64,000 nt of DNA from Bacteroidota bacterium (GCA_018267385.1 JAFDYN010000013.1:62001-126000); one strand, 5' to 3'. Positions 51,052 to 60,958 are shown, counted from the stretch's first letter. Notes: a model not told the origin generated them from the sequence alone. Program-made: numbers and translations.

Positions 51052-51810
51052 ATGACACTAGAAACACTAAATATCATCACGCTGGCATGGATCGGCGTGG
51101 GTATTGTTTCATTCCCTTTTCTACTCAAAGTCACCGCGCCATATGGGCGACATGCTACTGAGAAGTGGGGACCAATGATCAGCAACCGGCTAGGCTGGAT
51201 ACTACAGGAAGCGCCATCTATGATCTTCTTGTCCATCTTCTTTTTTATAGGAGACCTGCCGAAGTCGCATGTGAGCTATTTTCTCTGGGGGCTATGGGTG
51301 GCACACTATATATACAGGAGCCTTATCTTCCCTTTTCGCACGAAGACGACAGGTAAGAAGATTCCTGTGCTAATCGTCTGCTCGGCCATCGGCTTCAATT
51401 TTATGAACGGCTTTACCAATGGTTCGTATCTCGGCAGCTTCGGTGGCAACTATAACGACAGCTATTTTACATCTGCTCAGTTCATAGTCGGAATGATCGT
51501 ATTTGCCACAGGCGTCTTTATCAATCATCAGTCTGACAATATCCTGCTCGCACTGCGCAAACCGGGAGAGACAGGCTACAAGATCCCAACGGGAGGGCTA
51601 TTCAAATATATCTCAGCACCTAACCTCTTTGGTGAAATGATCGAGTGGACTGGCTATGCCATCCTGGTATGGAGCCTGCCGGCGCTGGGATTTGCAGTAT
51701 GGACCGTCGTAAACCTCACACCACGCGCGCTGGACCACCATAAATGGTATCAGGAGAAGTTCACTGACTACCCTAAAGAAAGAAAGGCTTTGATCCCTTT
51801 TATTCTATAA
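51052..51810 (+). CDS. Steroid 5-alpha-reductase-like membrane enzyme (DUF1295/ICMT fold)
   Basis: This polytopic membrane protein of 252 residues has about six helices (WIGVGIVSFPFLLKV near the start, FLSIFFFIGDL, AQFIVGMIVFATGVFINHQ). Its C-terminal signature GLFKYISAPNLFGEMIEWTG, followed by KWYQEKFTDYPKERKALIPF, is that of 3-oxo-5-alpha-steroid 4-dehydrogenase (SRD5A) enzymes, with the NADPH-binding Asn and Glu. In bacteria the substrate is usually an isoprenoid, lipid or sterol-like double bond, so the true reaction is unknown. It ends 4 bp before the convergent subtilase gene. Confidence 0.85.
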   Translation: MTLETLNIITLAWIGVGIVSFPFLLKVTAPYGRHATEKWGPMISNRLGWILQEAPSMIFLSIFFFIGDLPKSHVSYFLWGLWVAHYIYRSLIFPFRTKTTGKKIPVLIVCSAIGFNFMNGFTNGSYLGSFGGNYNDSYFTSAQFIVGMIVFATGVFINHQSDNILLALRKPGETGYKIPTGGLFKYISAPNLFGEMIEWTGYAILVWSLPALGFAVWTVVNLTPRALDHHKWYQEKFTDYPKERKALIPFIL

Positions 51811-51814
51811 GCAA

Positions 51815-54073
51815 CTATTTGTCTACGGATACCTTGATCATGGACTGATGATCACCTGAGGCTACACGCATCAGGTACATGCCAGCACTGTTTTTACGCA
51901 GGTCTATTGTAGTAATATTCTTTCCCACCACGGCATTCCAATCCGTATTGTAAACCATTCTACCGGAGACATCATAGACTTCTACTATCAGCGCTGCTGC
52001 ACGATCGGCCTGATAGCTGAGGGTAAACTGGCCATTGTTTGGATTGGGATAGAGTGACACTGCGAGTGTATTGCCGGGCACCTCACCCACACCGGTAGAC
52101 AGCGCAGCGGCTATCACTGCACCATAGGCATTGATCTTGCCGTGGCCCCAGGTATTGAGACCTGAGGCAGGCAGCGCGCCGGTGAATGTATCCAGTATAG
52201 CTGTCTGTGTGAGTATACGCTTGATCTGGTCTGGGTAGAGGCCAGGATTGGCCTCGAGCATCAGCGCTATGATGCCCGATGTACATGGCGTAGCCATAGA
52301 CGTCCCTGAGAACTGAGCCCAATAATATTGCCTGTTTTGACTAAGGTCGAGCCATGAGCTTACCACATCTATATAGTCCACTCCTCCCGGTCGTACATCT
52401 GCACAAAAAGAATTGACAGAAGAAACAACGCAGAGGCCCGGCGCCGTGATATCCGGCACAATGCGACCATCTGTAGTGGGGCCATGACTGGAGAATGGTA
52501 CCAGTGCACCAAGTGTGGTATAGCCGAGGAAATTATAGCTGTGATGACTAATGCTGGTATACTCTACTTTGGCAGAGTAGGCACCCGCAGAGATAGCAGA
52601 CCGCGTAGAAACAATGTCACTGGTCACATAGTTAGTGTCGCCCTGTACAGCCCAGGTATATCCATAGCTGGAGAACGGCCCGCCATATCCTTCGCCATTG
52701 GTCACATAGCCATCCCAGAAATCTACTCTGCCATCTGTAGATCTGATGGATAGCAAGACACTATCTGTCGTGGCGCGGTTGTAGAGTGTCAGATAGATAC
52801 GCGGCTTGCCATTAAATTCGGAAGTGGATGCCACTATCTGTACATGGAGGCTATCGTGATTAGTACCCGGCAGGCTGAAGGAGTGGAGATTATTATCAAG
52901 ACACACATATCCGGTGCTGGCTATCTCTGTGCCATGGTGCAGGCTCACCTGCAGGCAGAATGTTTTACCAGGGTCCCCCCAGAAATCCAGCCATAGCTTT
53001 TTGACATTCAGGTAAGGATCGAAGGTTGCAAATGTTTTTACTACTGTATCAGTGGCGCTAAAAGTCTTCTGGAGGTGGATGGCAGATTCGCCTTCGTTAC
53101 CTGCTGCTACCACAAAGATCTTGCCTGCACCTGTCAAAGCGTCGCAGCCCTCGCTGAAAAGCGAGGTGCCGTCACGTGGCCCTACCGGAGTACCCCAGCT
53201 CAAGTTTACTACAGCCGGTTTGCCTACCGAGGCTGCATATGTGAACACATAATTGATGCCATCGAGAAAATCTGACATCCCGGTCCCCTGCCACTGGTTT
53301 GAGTCCGGCATGATACCCACCAGTACCAGCTCGCTCTCAAAAGCCATACCCCTGTACAGTGCACTGCTCGTATCTGTACTACCAAAGCCGCTACCCGCAG
53401 CAATGCCCATCACATGTGTACCGTGTGTTGCACCGGGATTGTCAGTCTGCTGACTCTGTATCGTAAAGCTATCAGTCATCTCATTACCATAGTTGAATCC
53501 GGATGGCGGGATACCAGGTGTCTTCATCTCCCACACGCGGGAAATACGGTAGTTTGTGCCGGATGTATCATAAACGGTAGGATGTGTATAATCAAAACCA
53601 ACGTCCACTATTCCTACTACTACCCCCTTTCCTGTATAGGGATGAGACAGACCGATTCCCGCATGTACAGAGTCTACACGTGTAGTACGGCGGGCAGAGT
53701 CCAGCGCCATGCAGACAGGCTCATCGAGCTGGATGTAGTCTATGCCTGGGAGCTGTGTGAATGCCTCCACATTCGCTAGTGGCACCTGAGCGGTCCAGAT
53801 CCGGCCGGCTCTGGTACCTACGTGCACACCCAGCGCCTCGAGATCAGCCTCAGAGATAGTAGGGGTCACTCTGATCAGGGCGCTGATGCAAATGCCCTGC
53901 GTCGTCCTCTTGTACACATAGTCTTGCTGAATCGCAGATTTGCTATCTCCTCTGCGGATAGCGTCTAGATATATCTGTGTGCGTGGAGACAGTTTGGCGT
54001 ATGCTTTCCCTGTAGTTTGGGCAGAGGCCAGGATGGTATAGCATACGGCCAGCATTAGTAGGACATTCTTCAT
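51815..54073 (-). CDS. S8 subtilisin-like serine peptidase with T9SS type A sorting domain
   Basis: The 752-residue secreted protease has a signal peptide (MKNVLLMLAVCYTILASAQ), an inhibitor-like N-terminal region (about 25-130), and a catalytic domain with the triad D157 (VVGIVDVGFDYTHPT), H217 (GATHGTHVMGIAAG) and S592 (FSGTSMATPCTSG). The oxyanion Asn is seen in VVAAGNEGES. A long beta-rich insert (about 340-480) separates the His and Ser parts. The last 75 residues are a type A C-terminal sorting domain (LYPNPNNGQFTLSY and KNSAGMYLMRV), so it should leave the cell through the type IX system. Confidence 0.92.
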   Translation of the reverse strand: MKNVLLMLAVCYTILASAQTTGKAYAKLSPRTQIYLDAIRRGDSKSAIQQDYVYKRTTQGICISALIRVTPTISEADLEALGVHVGTRAGRIWTAQVPLANVEAFTQLPGIDYIQLDEPVCMALDSARRTTRVDSVHAGIGLSHPYTGKGVVVGIVDVGFDYTHPTVYDTSGTNYRISRVWEMKTPGIPPSGFNYGNEMTDSFTIQSQQTDNPGATHGTHVMGIAAGSGFGSTDTSSALYRGMAFESELVLVGIMPDSNQWQGTGMSDFLDGINYVFTYAASVGKPAVVNLSWGTPVGPRDGTSLFSEGCDALTGAGKIFVVAAGNEGESAIHLQKTFSATDTVVKTFATFDPYLNVKKLWLDFWGDPGKTFCLQVSLHHGTEIASTGYVCLDNNLHSFSLPGTNHDSLHVQIVASTSEFNGKPRIYLTLYNRATTDSVLLSIRSTDGRVDFWDGYVTNGEGYGGPFSSYGYTWAVQGDTNYVTSDIVSTRSAISAGAYSAKVEYTSISHHSYNFLGYTTLGALVPFSSHGPTTDGRIVPDITAPGLCVVSSVNSFCADVRPGGVDYIDVVSSWLDLSQNRQYYWAQFSGTSMATPCTSGIIALMLEANPGLYPDQIKRILTQTAILDTFTGALPASGLNTWGHGKINAYGAVIAAALSTGVGEVPGNTLAVSLYPNPNNGQFTLSYQADRAAALIVEVYDVSGRMVYNTDWNAVVGKNITTIDLRKNSAGMYLMRVASGDHQSMIKVSVDK

Positions 54074-54144
54074 GAGCCTGATTGTTTCTTAGCTCGCAAG
54101 ATATACAATTTTGCACCGCGCTCACACGTCTGAGAGTCGAGTCG

Positions 54145-54175
54145 TTGCGCATTGCTGGTCATTTCACCATCTTCG
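54145..54175 (+). promoter_or_regulatory. Possible promoter of mutS2
   Basis: TTG (54145-54147) and CATCTTCG (54168-54175) are 20 bp apart; the -7 half differs from TAnnTTTG at two positions. It lies 7 bp before the preferred ATG at 54183, so the message would be leaderless, and it argues against the upstream TTG start at 54111. Confidence 0.4.
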
Positions 54176-54182
54176 CAGTCCC

Positions 54183-56276
54183 ATGCTTCTGTACCCTTCA
54201 CATACGATCGAGAAACTAGAGTTTGACAAAATACTCGCGCTGGTAGCCCAGTACTGCCGTAGCGAGCCGGCTAAACAAGCTGCGCTGGCACTGGAGCCAA
54301 TGACAGATGGTGGTGAGGTGCGCAAACAACTCCTGCAGGTGCACGACTATCGCAAGGTGATGTCTACCGGCTCTCATTTCCCTCTGGACTACGTACCAGA
54401 CCTCACTAAAGAGCTTAAACTGCTTACGATCACAGACGCTGTGCTGGAGCAGGAGGCCTTCACCCGGATCAAACGGACTGCGCTGACCATAGAGGGTATC
54501 TTCCGGTTTTTCACCGCCAATGAAAACCTCTACCCTAACCTGCAAGCAATAGCAAGCGGCATCTACTATGAAAAACAGATCGTGCAGCTGATCAATGGTG
54601 TCTTTGACGAAAATGCCAATATAAAAGACAATGCTTCGCGCGACCTGATGGACATTCGCAGCCGTCTCGGCAAAAAACGAAATGAATTGAGCCGCGTTTT
54701 TGCACAGATCATACAGAAGTATGCGAAGCTCGGCATCCTGACCGACTCCGGCCAGAGCATTCGCAATGGCCGTAAAGTGGTGACCATCGTAGCTGAGAGC
54801 AAGCGCCAGATGGGCGGCATCATACATGATGAGTCTGACAGTGGCAAAACCGTCTTCATGGAGCCGCGAGAAACGGTGGAGCTGAATAACGAGATCTTTG
54901 AGCTGGAGCGCGCAGAGGACCGGGAGGTCTACCGCATCCTGAAAGAGCTGACCGCACATCTCGCGCTCTATCGGCAGCTACTGGAGAGCTACCAGAGCGT
55001 GATCACAAAGTATGACCTCATCCAGGCCAAGGCAAAATTTGCCAATGAGATCAATGCCTCTTATCCGATTGTCTCTGATAAGCCCGTCATACATCTGCGA
55101 AAAGCAGTACACCCGCTACTATACCTGCACCTGAGGAAATCGAAGAAGGAGACCATACCGCTCAGCATAAAGCTGGACGACGAAAACCGAATCCTCGTGA
55201 TCTCCGGACCTAATGCGGGCGGCAAAACTATCACACTAAAGACCATCGGCCTGCTGCAAATGATGCTGCAGAGCGGTCTGCACGTGCCTGTCGACGAGCG
55301 CTCTGAGATGGGCATCTTCCAGTCACTCTTCGTAGATATAGGCGACTCACAGAGCATAGAGGATGAGCTATCCACCTACTCCTCGCACCTGCGCTCCATG
55401 CGCTTTTTTCTTGAGAATGCAGACAAGCGCACAATATTCCTGATAGATGAGTTTGGTACAGGCTCCGACCCGGCGCTGGGCGGAGCTTTTGCAGAAGCGA
55501 TACTGGAGGAGCTGGCATTCAAGCGCGCCTATGGTGTAGTGACCACGCACTACCTCAATCTCAAGATCATGGCCAATAAAGTCAAAGGTATCATGAACGG
55601 TGCAATGATCTTTAATGAAGAAACGCTGATGCCTACCTATCAGCTCACTACAGGCAAGCCGGGCAGCTCATATACCTTTGCCATAGCAGAGCGTACAGGT
55701 CTGCCACGTATGCTGATAGAGCGCGCCAAGGATATGGTAGACCAGCAGCACTATCAGCTCGACCTGCTGCTCAACAAAGTGGAGCAGGAGCATCAGCTGC
55801 TACTGGAAAAGGAAAGAGAGCTGAACACCAAAACATCAGAGCTAACAGACCTCAAGAAAAACTACGAAACCCTGTTGGCCAAGGTGCAGCAAACACGGGA
55901 ACGACAAACCAATCAACAGGTCATACAAAATAACTCCAAGACCACACCATACATCAGAGAGGCAGAACGTCGCCTGCAGAAGTTGCTCCGGGACTGGGAG
56001 ACACGCAAGGACCTGGAGATAGTGGCAGAGCAAACAAAGAAGATAATAGAAGCAGAGAAGCCTAAAGAAGAAAAGAAGGAAAAGCAGAGGGCAGTCCCTC
56101 AGGATAAAAAGAGGGAAACTCCCAAACCCGCACTAAAGACGCACCCGGGAGCAAGAGTCAAGATCTTGTCTTTCAACAAGAATGGTATAATAGAATCTGT
56201 GAAAGGAAATAAGGTCACCGTCGTGACGGATGACATCCGCATGACCGTAAATAAAGATGACCTGATCAATATCTAA
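54183..56276 (+). CDS. mutS2: Endonuclease MutS2 lacking the Smr domain
   Basis: MutS2 proteins bind recombination intermediates or collided ribosomes and normally end in a Smr nuclease domain. This 697-residue protein starts MLLYPSHTIEKLEFDKILAL; a TTG 24 codons upstream is rejected. It has the lever/clamp region, the ATPase with Walker A SGPNAGGKTITLKTIG, Walker B FLIDEFGTGSDPALG, and VVTTHYLNLK. A long charged coiled coil (QEHQLLLEKERELNTKTSEL) and a Lys-rich linker follow. The chain stops after a KOW-like strand set (RVKILSFNKNGIIESVKGNK), where a Smr domain of about 75 residues would normally follow. No Smr-like sequence is seen after the stop in any frame. Confidence 0.9.
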   Translation: MLLYPSHTIEKLEFDKILALVAQYCRSEPAKQAALALEPMTDGGEVRKQLLQVHDYRKVMSTGSHFPLDYVPDLTKELKLLTITDAVLEQEAFTRIKRTALTIEGIFRFFTANENLYPNLQAIASGIYYEKQIVQLINGVFDENANIKDNASRDLMDIRSRLGKKRNELSRVFAQIIQKYAKLGILTDSGQSIRNGRKVVTIVAESKRQMGGIIHDESDSGKTVFMEPRETVELNNEIFELERAEDREVYRILKELTAHLALYRQLLESYQSVITKYDLIQAKAKFANEINASYPIVSDKPVIHLRKAVHPLLYLHLRKSKKETIPLSIKLDDENRILVISGPNAGGKTITLKTIGLLQMMLQSGLHVPVDERSEMGIFQSLFVDIGDSQSIEDELSTYSSHLRSMRFFLENADKRTIFLIDEFGTGSDPALGGAFAEAILEELAFKRAYGVVTTHYLNLKIMANKVKGIMNGAMIFNEETLMPTYQLTTGKPGSSYTFAIAERTGLPRMLIERAKDMVDQQHYQLDLLLNKVEQEHQLLLEKERELNTKTSELTDLKKNYETLLAKVQQTRERQTNQQVIQNNSKTTPYIREAERRLQKLLRDWETRKDLEIVAEQTKKIIEAEKPKEEKKEKQRAVPQDKKRETPKPALKTHPGARVKILSFNKNGIIESVKGNKVTVVTDDIRMTVNKDDLINI

Positions 56277-56313
56277 GTAGTCTTGCTGCCTATCCCATTA
56301 GCACGCAGTGAAG

Positions 56314-57555
56314 TCAGAATAGTGATAAGAAAGGAAAAGTATCTGGTATAGCAGCGGAGATCCGCTCCTGCGGGGTATGAAACCAGTCTTTCAATATCGA
56401 AGTGTAAACAGACCGGAAGTCTATCTGGAAATCCAGATTATCCATCGCAGAAACTTTGGAGGGTATTTCAGGGTTGTGTCCTACAAGACCGCCTTTCATC
56501 CCGGTGCCGAAAATCATAACGGGTGCCGCTGTGCCATGGTCACTGCCAAAGCTGATATTTGATTTTATGCGCCGGCCAAATTCAGAGTATGTCATGGTAA
56601 GCACTCTATCCTGCAGGCCCAATAGTGCGAGGTCATCCTGAAAGGCAGTGATCGCGACAGCCAGCTGTGAGAGCAGGGTAGCATGTATACCCCTTGACGG
56701 ATCAGAGTGGTCCACCTGGGCGCTGTGTGTATCAAAACCTTTCAGCCGCACAGAATATACCTGTGTAGAAAGACCTCCGGCTATCAGCCGGGCTACCACC
56801 TTCAGTTGATCGGCAAGAGGATTTTCATTCTGAGATGGATATAGGCCAGAGCTGTTATGACCGGCACGTGCAGCTATTTTTACAGATTCAATATATCTCC
56901 TCGATTGCCGGCCAGTGTGATGCAGAAACGAAAGCTCTCTTTGCTGCCTGGATCTGCCGGCAGCATCATACATCCCTGGCACATAATCATAAAAATGGTC
57001 TATATCACTCAGGGCCATGCCAGCATGCATTCCCGCACCTTGCAGCATCTTGGGTAGTGAAGAGCCGATCTGTATAGCAGGCGGATCATCATTTACATAT
57101 TCCCCTTTATCTACCCAGCGGCCCACCCAGCCTGTAGGAATCGTATCTGCAGAAGAACCAGAATGCCAGATATCAATACTCCTGAAATGTGAGAGGTCCG
57201 CCCTATCATATCCGACCCCCTGGATGATCGTCATCTGTTTATTATCGTATAGCGCAGTGAGCGGCCGCAGGGACGGATGCAAACCAGTCAGTGCGGAATC
57301 ACTCAATCGGGCCACCTTTGCCTCCGGTATCAGTATGTTCTTGCGCGCAGACAGCAGGTTCTTGTATTGATCCAGAGGTATCACTGTATTGAGGCCATCA
57401 TTACCTCCATCCAGCTGTATGAGTACGAGAACTTTTTGTTTTCCTTTTGCTGACTGGCGCCTGGTATGTAGTGACCGGCCTATCATACCACTCAGCATGA
57501 GCGATGATACCACCGAAACGGGCAAAGCATTGCTTAAAAAGAATCTCCTATTCAT
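56314..57555 (-). CDS. DUF1501 family secreted protein
   Basis: The 413-residue protein starts MNRRFFLSNALPVSVVSSLM, a twin-arginine-like signal (NRRFFL), then the DUF1501 block VLVLIQLDGGNDGLNTVIPL. Other conserved parts are HPSLRPLTALYDNKQMTIIQ, GFDTHSAQVDHSDPS and VLTMTYSEFGRRIKSNISFG with SDHGTAAPVMIFG. The fold belongs to the alkaline-phosphatase/sulfatase-like superfamily, and the family's role is unknown. The start used gives a 5-bp gap after the DUF1800 stop; an ATG seven codons upstream would overlap it. It is paired with DUF1800 as in many Bacteroidota and Planctomycetes genomes. Confidence 0.88.
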   Translation of the reverse strand: MNRRFFLSNALPVSVVSSLMLSGMIGRSLHTRRQSAKGKQKVLVLIQLDGGNDGLNTVIPLDQYKNLLSARKNILIPEAKVARLSDSALTGLHPSLRPLTALYDNKQMTIIQGVGYDRADLSHFRSIDIWHSGSSADTIPTGWVGRWVDKGEYVNDDPPAIQIGSSLPKMLQGAGMHAGMALSDIDHFYDYVPGMYDAAGRSRQQRELSFLHHTGRQSRRYIESVKIAARAGHNSSGLYPSQNENPLADQLKVVARLIAGGLSTQVYSVRLKGFDTHSAQVDHSDPSRGIHATLLSQLAVAITAFQDDLALLGLQDRVLTMTYSEFGRRIKSNISFGSDHGTAAPVMIFGTGMKGGLVGHNPEIPSKVSAMDNLDFQIDFRSVYTSILKDWFHTPQERISAAIPDTFPFLSLF

Positions 57556-57560
57556 GCGTC

Positions 57561-59273
57561 TTATGCCATCAGGCATTCATCTCTCTGCAATAGATATTTA
57601 TAATAGTTTCTGAGCCTGTCGGTAGCCAGTTTGCTCTTTGCCGTATCCTGGGGATCAGCTGCATACTCGCTCCAGACTTGCTGCCAGTCTGTACCACCCT
57701 CTGACAGCAGACTGGTCATTTTATCTATGATATCTGCACTAAATGGAACCGGTGTCAAAAATGCAGTACTATCGCGGACCAGTGTATCAGGGTCAGACGG
57801 ATCTGACAGAGCGGCTGTGAATCCAAGTACAGCCAGCCTGATACCGGTATCCATGCCTGAGCAGATGATGCCGGATGGTGACAATAAAGCATCGATGGTC
57901 TCCATACGCGCTGTTAGTGTATTGGAGTTGATCCAGAGTTGATATCCGGCTGATAGATAGTATGCCGGCCAGCCGGCCACATTGGGTGGTGCCCCGGGGC
58001 ACATGGACATATCATCCAACCTGGCAGCCAATGAACCCCACGCACTATATTGCTTACCGATATCCCCAGAAAAATCATTTAGACCGAATGATCTGGACAG
58101 GCCAATGAGGTGGTCGATGGGATTTTTGATCTGGCAGCCTATATTCTCTTCTGCATAGAAATGTTTGCTACCCAAAAGGAGGCGCAAAGCAGGTACGATA
58201 TCAAAATCATTGGCGACCAACGTATCTGCCAATGGGGCGATCACATTCGCCTCTGCCTCGGGGCTGATCTCATAATAGACAAACCACCTGTACAAACGGC
58301 GACTAAGATGCAGAGCGGTGTCACGTACTGACAATATCATATCCAGCAGCTCAGACAGTTCTTCACTTCCTGCCTCTCCGCTTCTTCCCTTTATCACTTT
58401 TCCTCCATAAAAATCTGAGAAGACCTTATCGGCTGTATCATGGATGACAGCATGGAATTTGGTATCTCCGTGATGGTCTGTAGCCCATCCTGTCAATACC
58501 CTGGAGGCCGCCATCACATCAGCCTGAGAGTATCCAGTGCCTGCGTCCCTGCCTACTGTGAAAAGCTCTTGCAACTCGCGCCCGAGATTTTCATTGGGGT
58601 CTTCGGCTGTACTCTGGTCATTGCTCAGATACCGTAGCATGCCCGGAGAGGTCACTACGTCAAAAAGCATTTTTTTGAAATTACCGAGGGCATGGAGACG
58701 GAGAGGAGCGGCATACTTATAACTTTTGCAGGCATCAAAAATGAAGAAAAACTCAGCCGACACCTGGTTGTGCCAGAATAAAGTCATCTTTTCCGTGAGT
58801 GACCTGTCATGCTGCAGCAGACGACCTACCCACCAGGCTGTGATAGAGTCGCGTCGTTTCTGATTGATCTCAGCCTCCTTTTTGCTCAATACGCCCATAT
58901 CAGTAAAGCGGCTATGCACCCAGGTCTCACCCCAGGCTGCGTCCGGATCTACCAGATCACTATTGCTATATGTATTGACAGGAGGTGTATAATCCGGAGA
59001 TGGTGTGAGAAGTGTATCAAGGCATTTGTCGAGCGGCAGGTTTTCAAAAAACCTATAATCCGCCTGAGTAAACCCGAAAAGAGTCCTCCGTAGTAAATGC
59101 TTTAGCTGTGCGCCACCCCAGGGGCCATCGTATGGAGCTAATCCGTTATGGAGCATACTGCCACCACCGCTAGCCATAGTGGCAGATTGCCGATGAATGG
59201 CATCCGTCTCAGGAGCATTCGCCTGACGTCCTGAGATGATCTCAAGAAAATCCGATCGGGAAATATTCCGCAT
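57561..59273 (-). CDS. DUF1800 family protein
   Basis: The 570-residue protein has the DUF1800 core: WGGAQLKHLLRRTLFGFTQA near the N-terminus, TLFWHNQVSAEFFFIFDACK, NENLGRELQELFTVGRDAGT, ADVMAASRVLTGWATDHHGD and the C-terminal MCPGAPPNVAGWPAYYLSAG. It has no clear signal peptide, unlike DUF1501. A -7 element TAGCTTTG ends 4 bp before its ATG, suggesting a leaderless start. The gene is directly followed by DUF1501; the pair is widely conserved and presumably works together, but no reaction is known. Confidence 0.88.
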   Translation of the reverse strand: MRNISRSDFLEIISGRQANAPETDAIHRQSATMASGGGSMLHNGLAPYDGPWGGAQLKHLLRRTLFGFTQADYRFFENLPLDKCLDTLLTPSPDYTPPVNTYSNSDLVDPDAAWGETWVHSRFTDMGVLSKKEAEINQKRRDSITAWWVGRLLQHDRSLTEKMTLFWHNQVSAEFFFIFDACKSYKYAAPLRLHALGNFKKMLFDVVTSPGMLRYLSNDQSTAEDPNENLGRELQELFTVGRDAGTGYSQADVMAASRVLTGWATDHHGDTKFHAVIHDTADKVFSDFYGGKVIKGRSGEAGSEELSELLDMILSVRDTALHLSRRLYRWFVYYEISPEAEANVIAPLADTLVANDFDIVPALRLLLGSKHFYAEENIGCQIKNPIDHLIGLSRSFGLNDFSGDIGKQYSAWGSLAARLDDMSMCPGAPPNVAGWPAYYLSAGYQLWINSNTLTARMETIDALLSPSGIICSGMDTGIRLAVLGFTAALSDPSDPDTLVRDSTAFLTPVPFSADIIDKMTSLLSEGGTDWQQVWSEYAADPQDTAKSKLATDRLRNYYKYLLQRDECLMA

Positions 59274-59347
59274 TAATCAAAGCTACTAAAACGGAGCCAA
59301 TACATAACCGGCAAAAATGTGGCTAGAGGACTACGGGATGATCGCTC

Positions 59348-60934
59348 CTACCTGAAGATACTGTAGTCCGCCCACACCTTTCTGTAGTAATCCGATGGGT
59401 CAGACACCAGCTCTGATTTTTTGTCAAAGATCATGGTATAGCGATGCGTGGGATCATACTTCACCCAGCCTCCCGGTGCTGCTCCGGCAGGATTGCCATA
59501 GCGGGCAAAGTTCAGCCAGCTCTGCTGCATCTGCGCTGATATGCGGTGAAGTGTTTTTTTATTGGCCCCAAGGGTAAAGAATTTGCCAAGCCCATGATCC
59601 ATATTGCCAAATACAAATGGCATCTCTAAACCGTGGCAAGATCTCAGGCCAGTCATACGTAGCAGTGGCGATGACCACTGGAAGCGGTACATATACGTAG
59701 AGGCAAACTTATTCTGCTGCTCTGTAAAGCGGATGCATGGCATCACAAATACTCCATCTGTGGTCATATCCATCACGCCGCTACGGTGTGGGTACCTCTT
59801 ATATGCCTTTACTATTTTTTGTCTGGCTTCTACCTCTACATTGGCTAGGTAGGGTGCCAGTTCATGGGCATTGCGGGGTGTCACGCCTATCTTTTTCAGA
59901 GAGAGAAAGGTCGCCTCGTCCTTATTGGTGCCTATCATCAGGTCTATGCCTGCAGCCTGTCCGGCAGTGATAGCAGTCATGAGATCGTGCGGCAGGAAGG
60001 TGCCATCTATAGTCGGCGCCAGTACTTTGACGGTGGTGGTTTCTTTCATCAGCTGCTCAAAGAGGCGGTCCATGCCGGCCACAAGCGTATCTGATGGCAG
60101 CGTCTTGAGTTTGTCAAGATCATTTGGCCCAAGGCCGACCAGCTTCATATAGCGGAGTGTGATCTCCGTAGCAGTCTTAGGTGTCCACATAGACTCGGGC
60201 ACACCGCTCTCTACGATGGCTCTTTTGAAAAGTCCTTTAGCCGCAGGCGCCGTCATGAGCGTCATCACGCTGATGGCGCCGGCAGACTCACCAAATAGTG
60301 TGACCTGATCGGGATCACCACCAAAGGCGGCTATATTATCCTTTACCCACTTTAGCGCAGCTACCTGATCGCGGATGCCGAGATTATTGTCAAAGCCTTC
60401 TTTTGCCCCTTTGATGTCATCGAAATAGAGGAAGCCCAATGCTCCGAGACGATAGTTGATGGATACCACTACCACATCACCATTCTGAGCGAGATGGGTG
60501 CCATCATAGAGGCTACCGGAGCCGGAGCCCACCAGAAAACCACCTCCATGTATCCACACCATTACGGGTCGCTTTTTATTATCAGCAGCCGGCGACCATA
60601 CATTCAGGTAGAGGCAATCTTCACCTTGCTCTTTGGCGCTTGCGGTGCGGTGCGTCTGAGGACATGCAAGCCCAAACTTGCTGGCATCCTTTACTCCTTC
60701 CCACTTTTGTGGCGGCTGTGGCGCACGAAAGCGCAGGTCGCCTACTGGTGGCTGGGCATAAGATATGCCCTTCCAGACGGATATGCCACCTTCATTGATA
60801 CCACGCAGAGTGCCACAGACGGTCTGTGCCAGCGGCTTCTCTAAAGGAGCCCTGTTATCCGCCGCCATCAGTAGTGAACTGACCAGCAGAGACAGTAACA
60901 TGATCAAAGTGCGCGTGGTATGGTATGGTTTCAT
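59348..60934 (-). CDS. Secreted carboxylesterase type B
   Basis: The 528-residue alpha/beta hydrolase has a signal peptide (MKPYHTTRTLIMLLSLLVSS, cleavage near LMAADN). The nucleophile is Ser217 in TLFGESAGAISVM, the acid is Glu in MIGTNKDEATFL, and the base is His in RSCHGLEMPFVFGN. Type-B markers GISYAQPPVGDLRFRAPQPP and EDCLYLNVWSP and the oxyanion loop WIHGGGFLVGSGS are all present. It would hydrolyse small carboxylic esters in the periplasm. A -7 element TATTTTTG lies 17-24 bp before the ATG. Confidence 0.92.
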   Translation of the reverse strand: MKPYHTTRTLIMLLSLLVSSLLMAADNRAPLEKPLAQTVCGTLRGINEGGISVWKGISYAQPPVGDLRFRAPQPPQKWEGVKDASKFGLACPQTHRTASAKEQGEDCLYLNVWSPAADNKKRPVMVWIHGGGFLVGSGSGSLYDGTHLAQNGDVVVVSINYRLGALGFLYFDDIKGAKEGFDNNLGIRDQVAALKWVKDNIAAFGGDPDQVTLFGESAGAISVMTLMTAPAAKGLFKRAIVESGVPESMWTPKTATEITLRYMKLVGLGPNDLDKLKTLPSDTLVAGMDRLFEQLMKETTTVKVLAPTIDGTFLPHDLMTAITAGQAAGIDLMIGTNKDEATFLSLKKIGVTPRNAHELAPYLANVEVEARQKIVKAYKRYPHRSGVMDMTTDGVFVMPCIRFTEQQNKFASTYMYRFQWSSPLLRMTGLRSCHGLEMPFVFGNMDHGLGKFFTLGANKKTLHRISAQMQQSWLNFARYGNPAGAAPGGWVKYDPTHRYTMIFDKKSELVSDPSDYYRKVWADYSIFR

Positions 60935-60950
60935 ATTGCTATAGTAACAA

Positions 60951-60958
60951 CAAAAATA
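60951..60958 (-). promoter_or_regulatory. -7 element upstream of the carboxylesterase gene
   Basis: TATTTTTG on the minus strand matches TAnnTTTG exactly, 17 bp before the ATG at 60934. I found no TTG at 17-21 bp upstream of it, so only the -7 half is supported. Confidence 0.42.
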
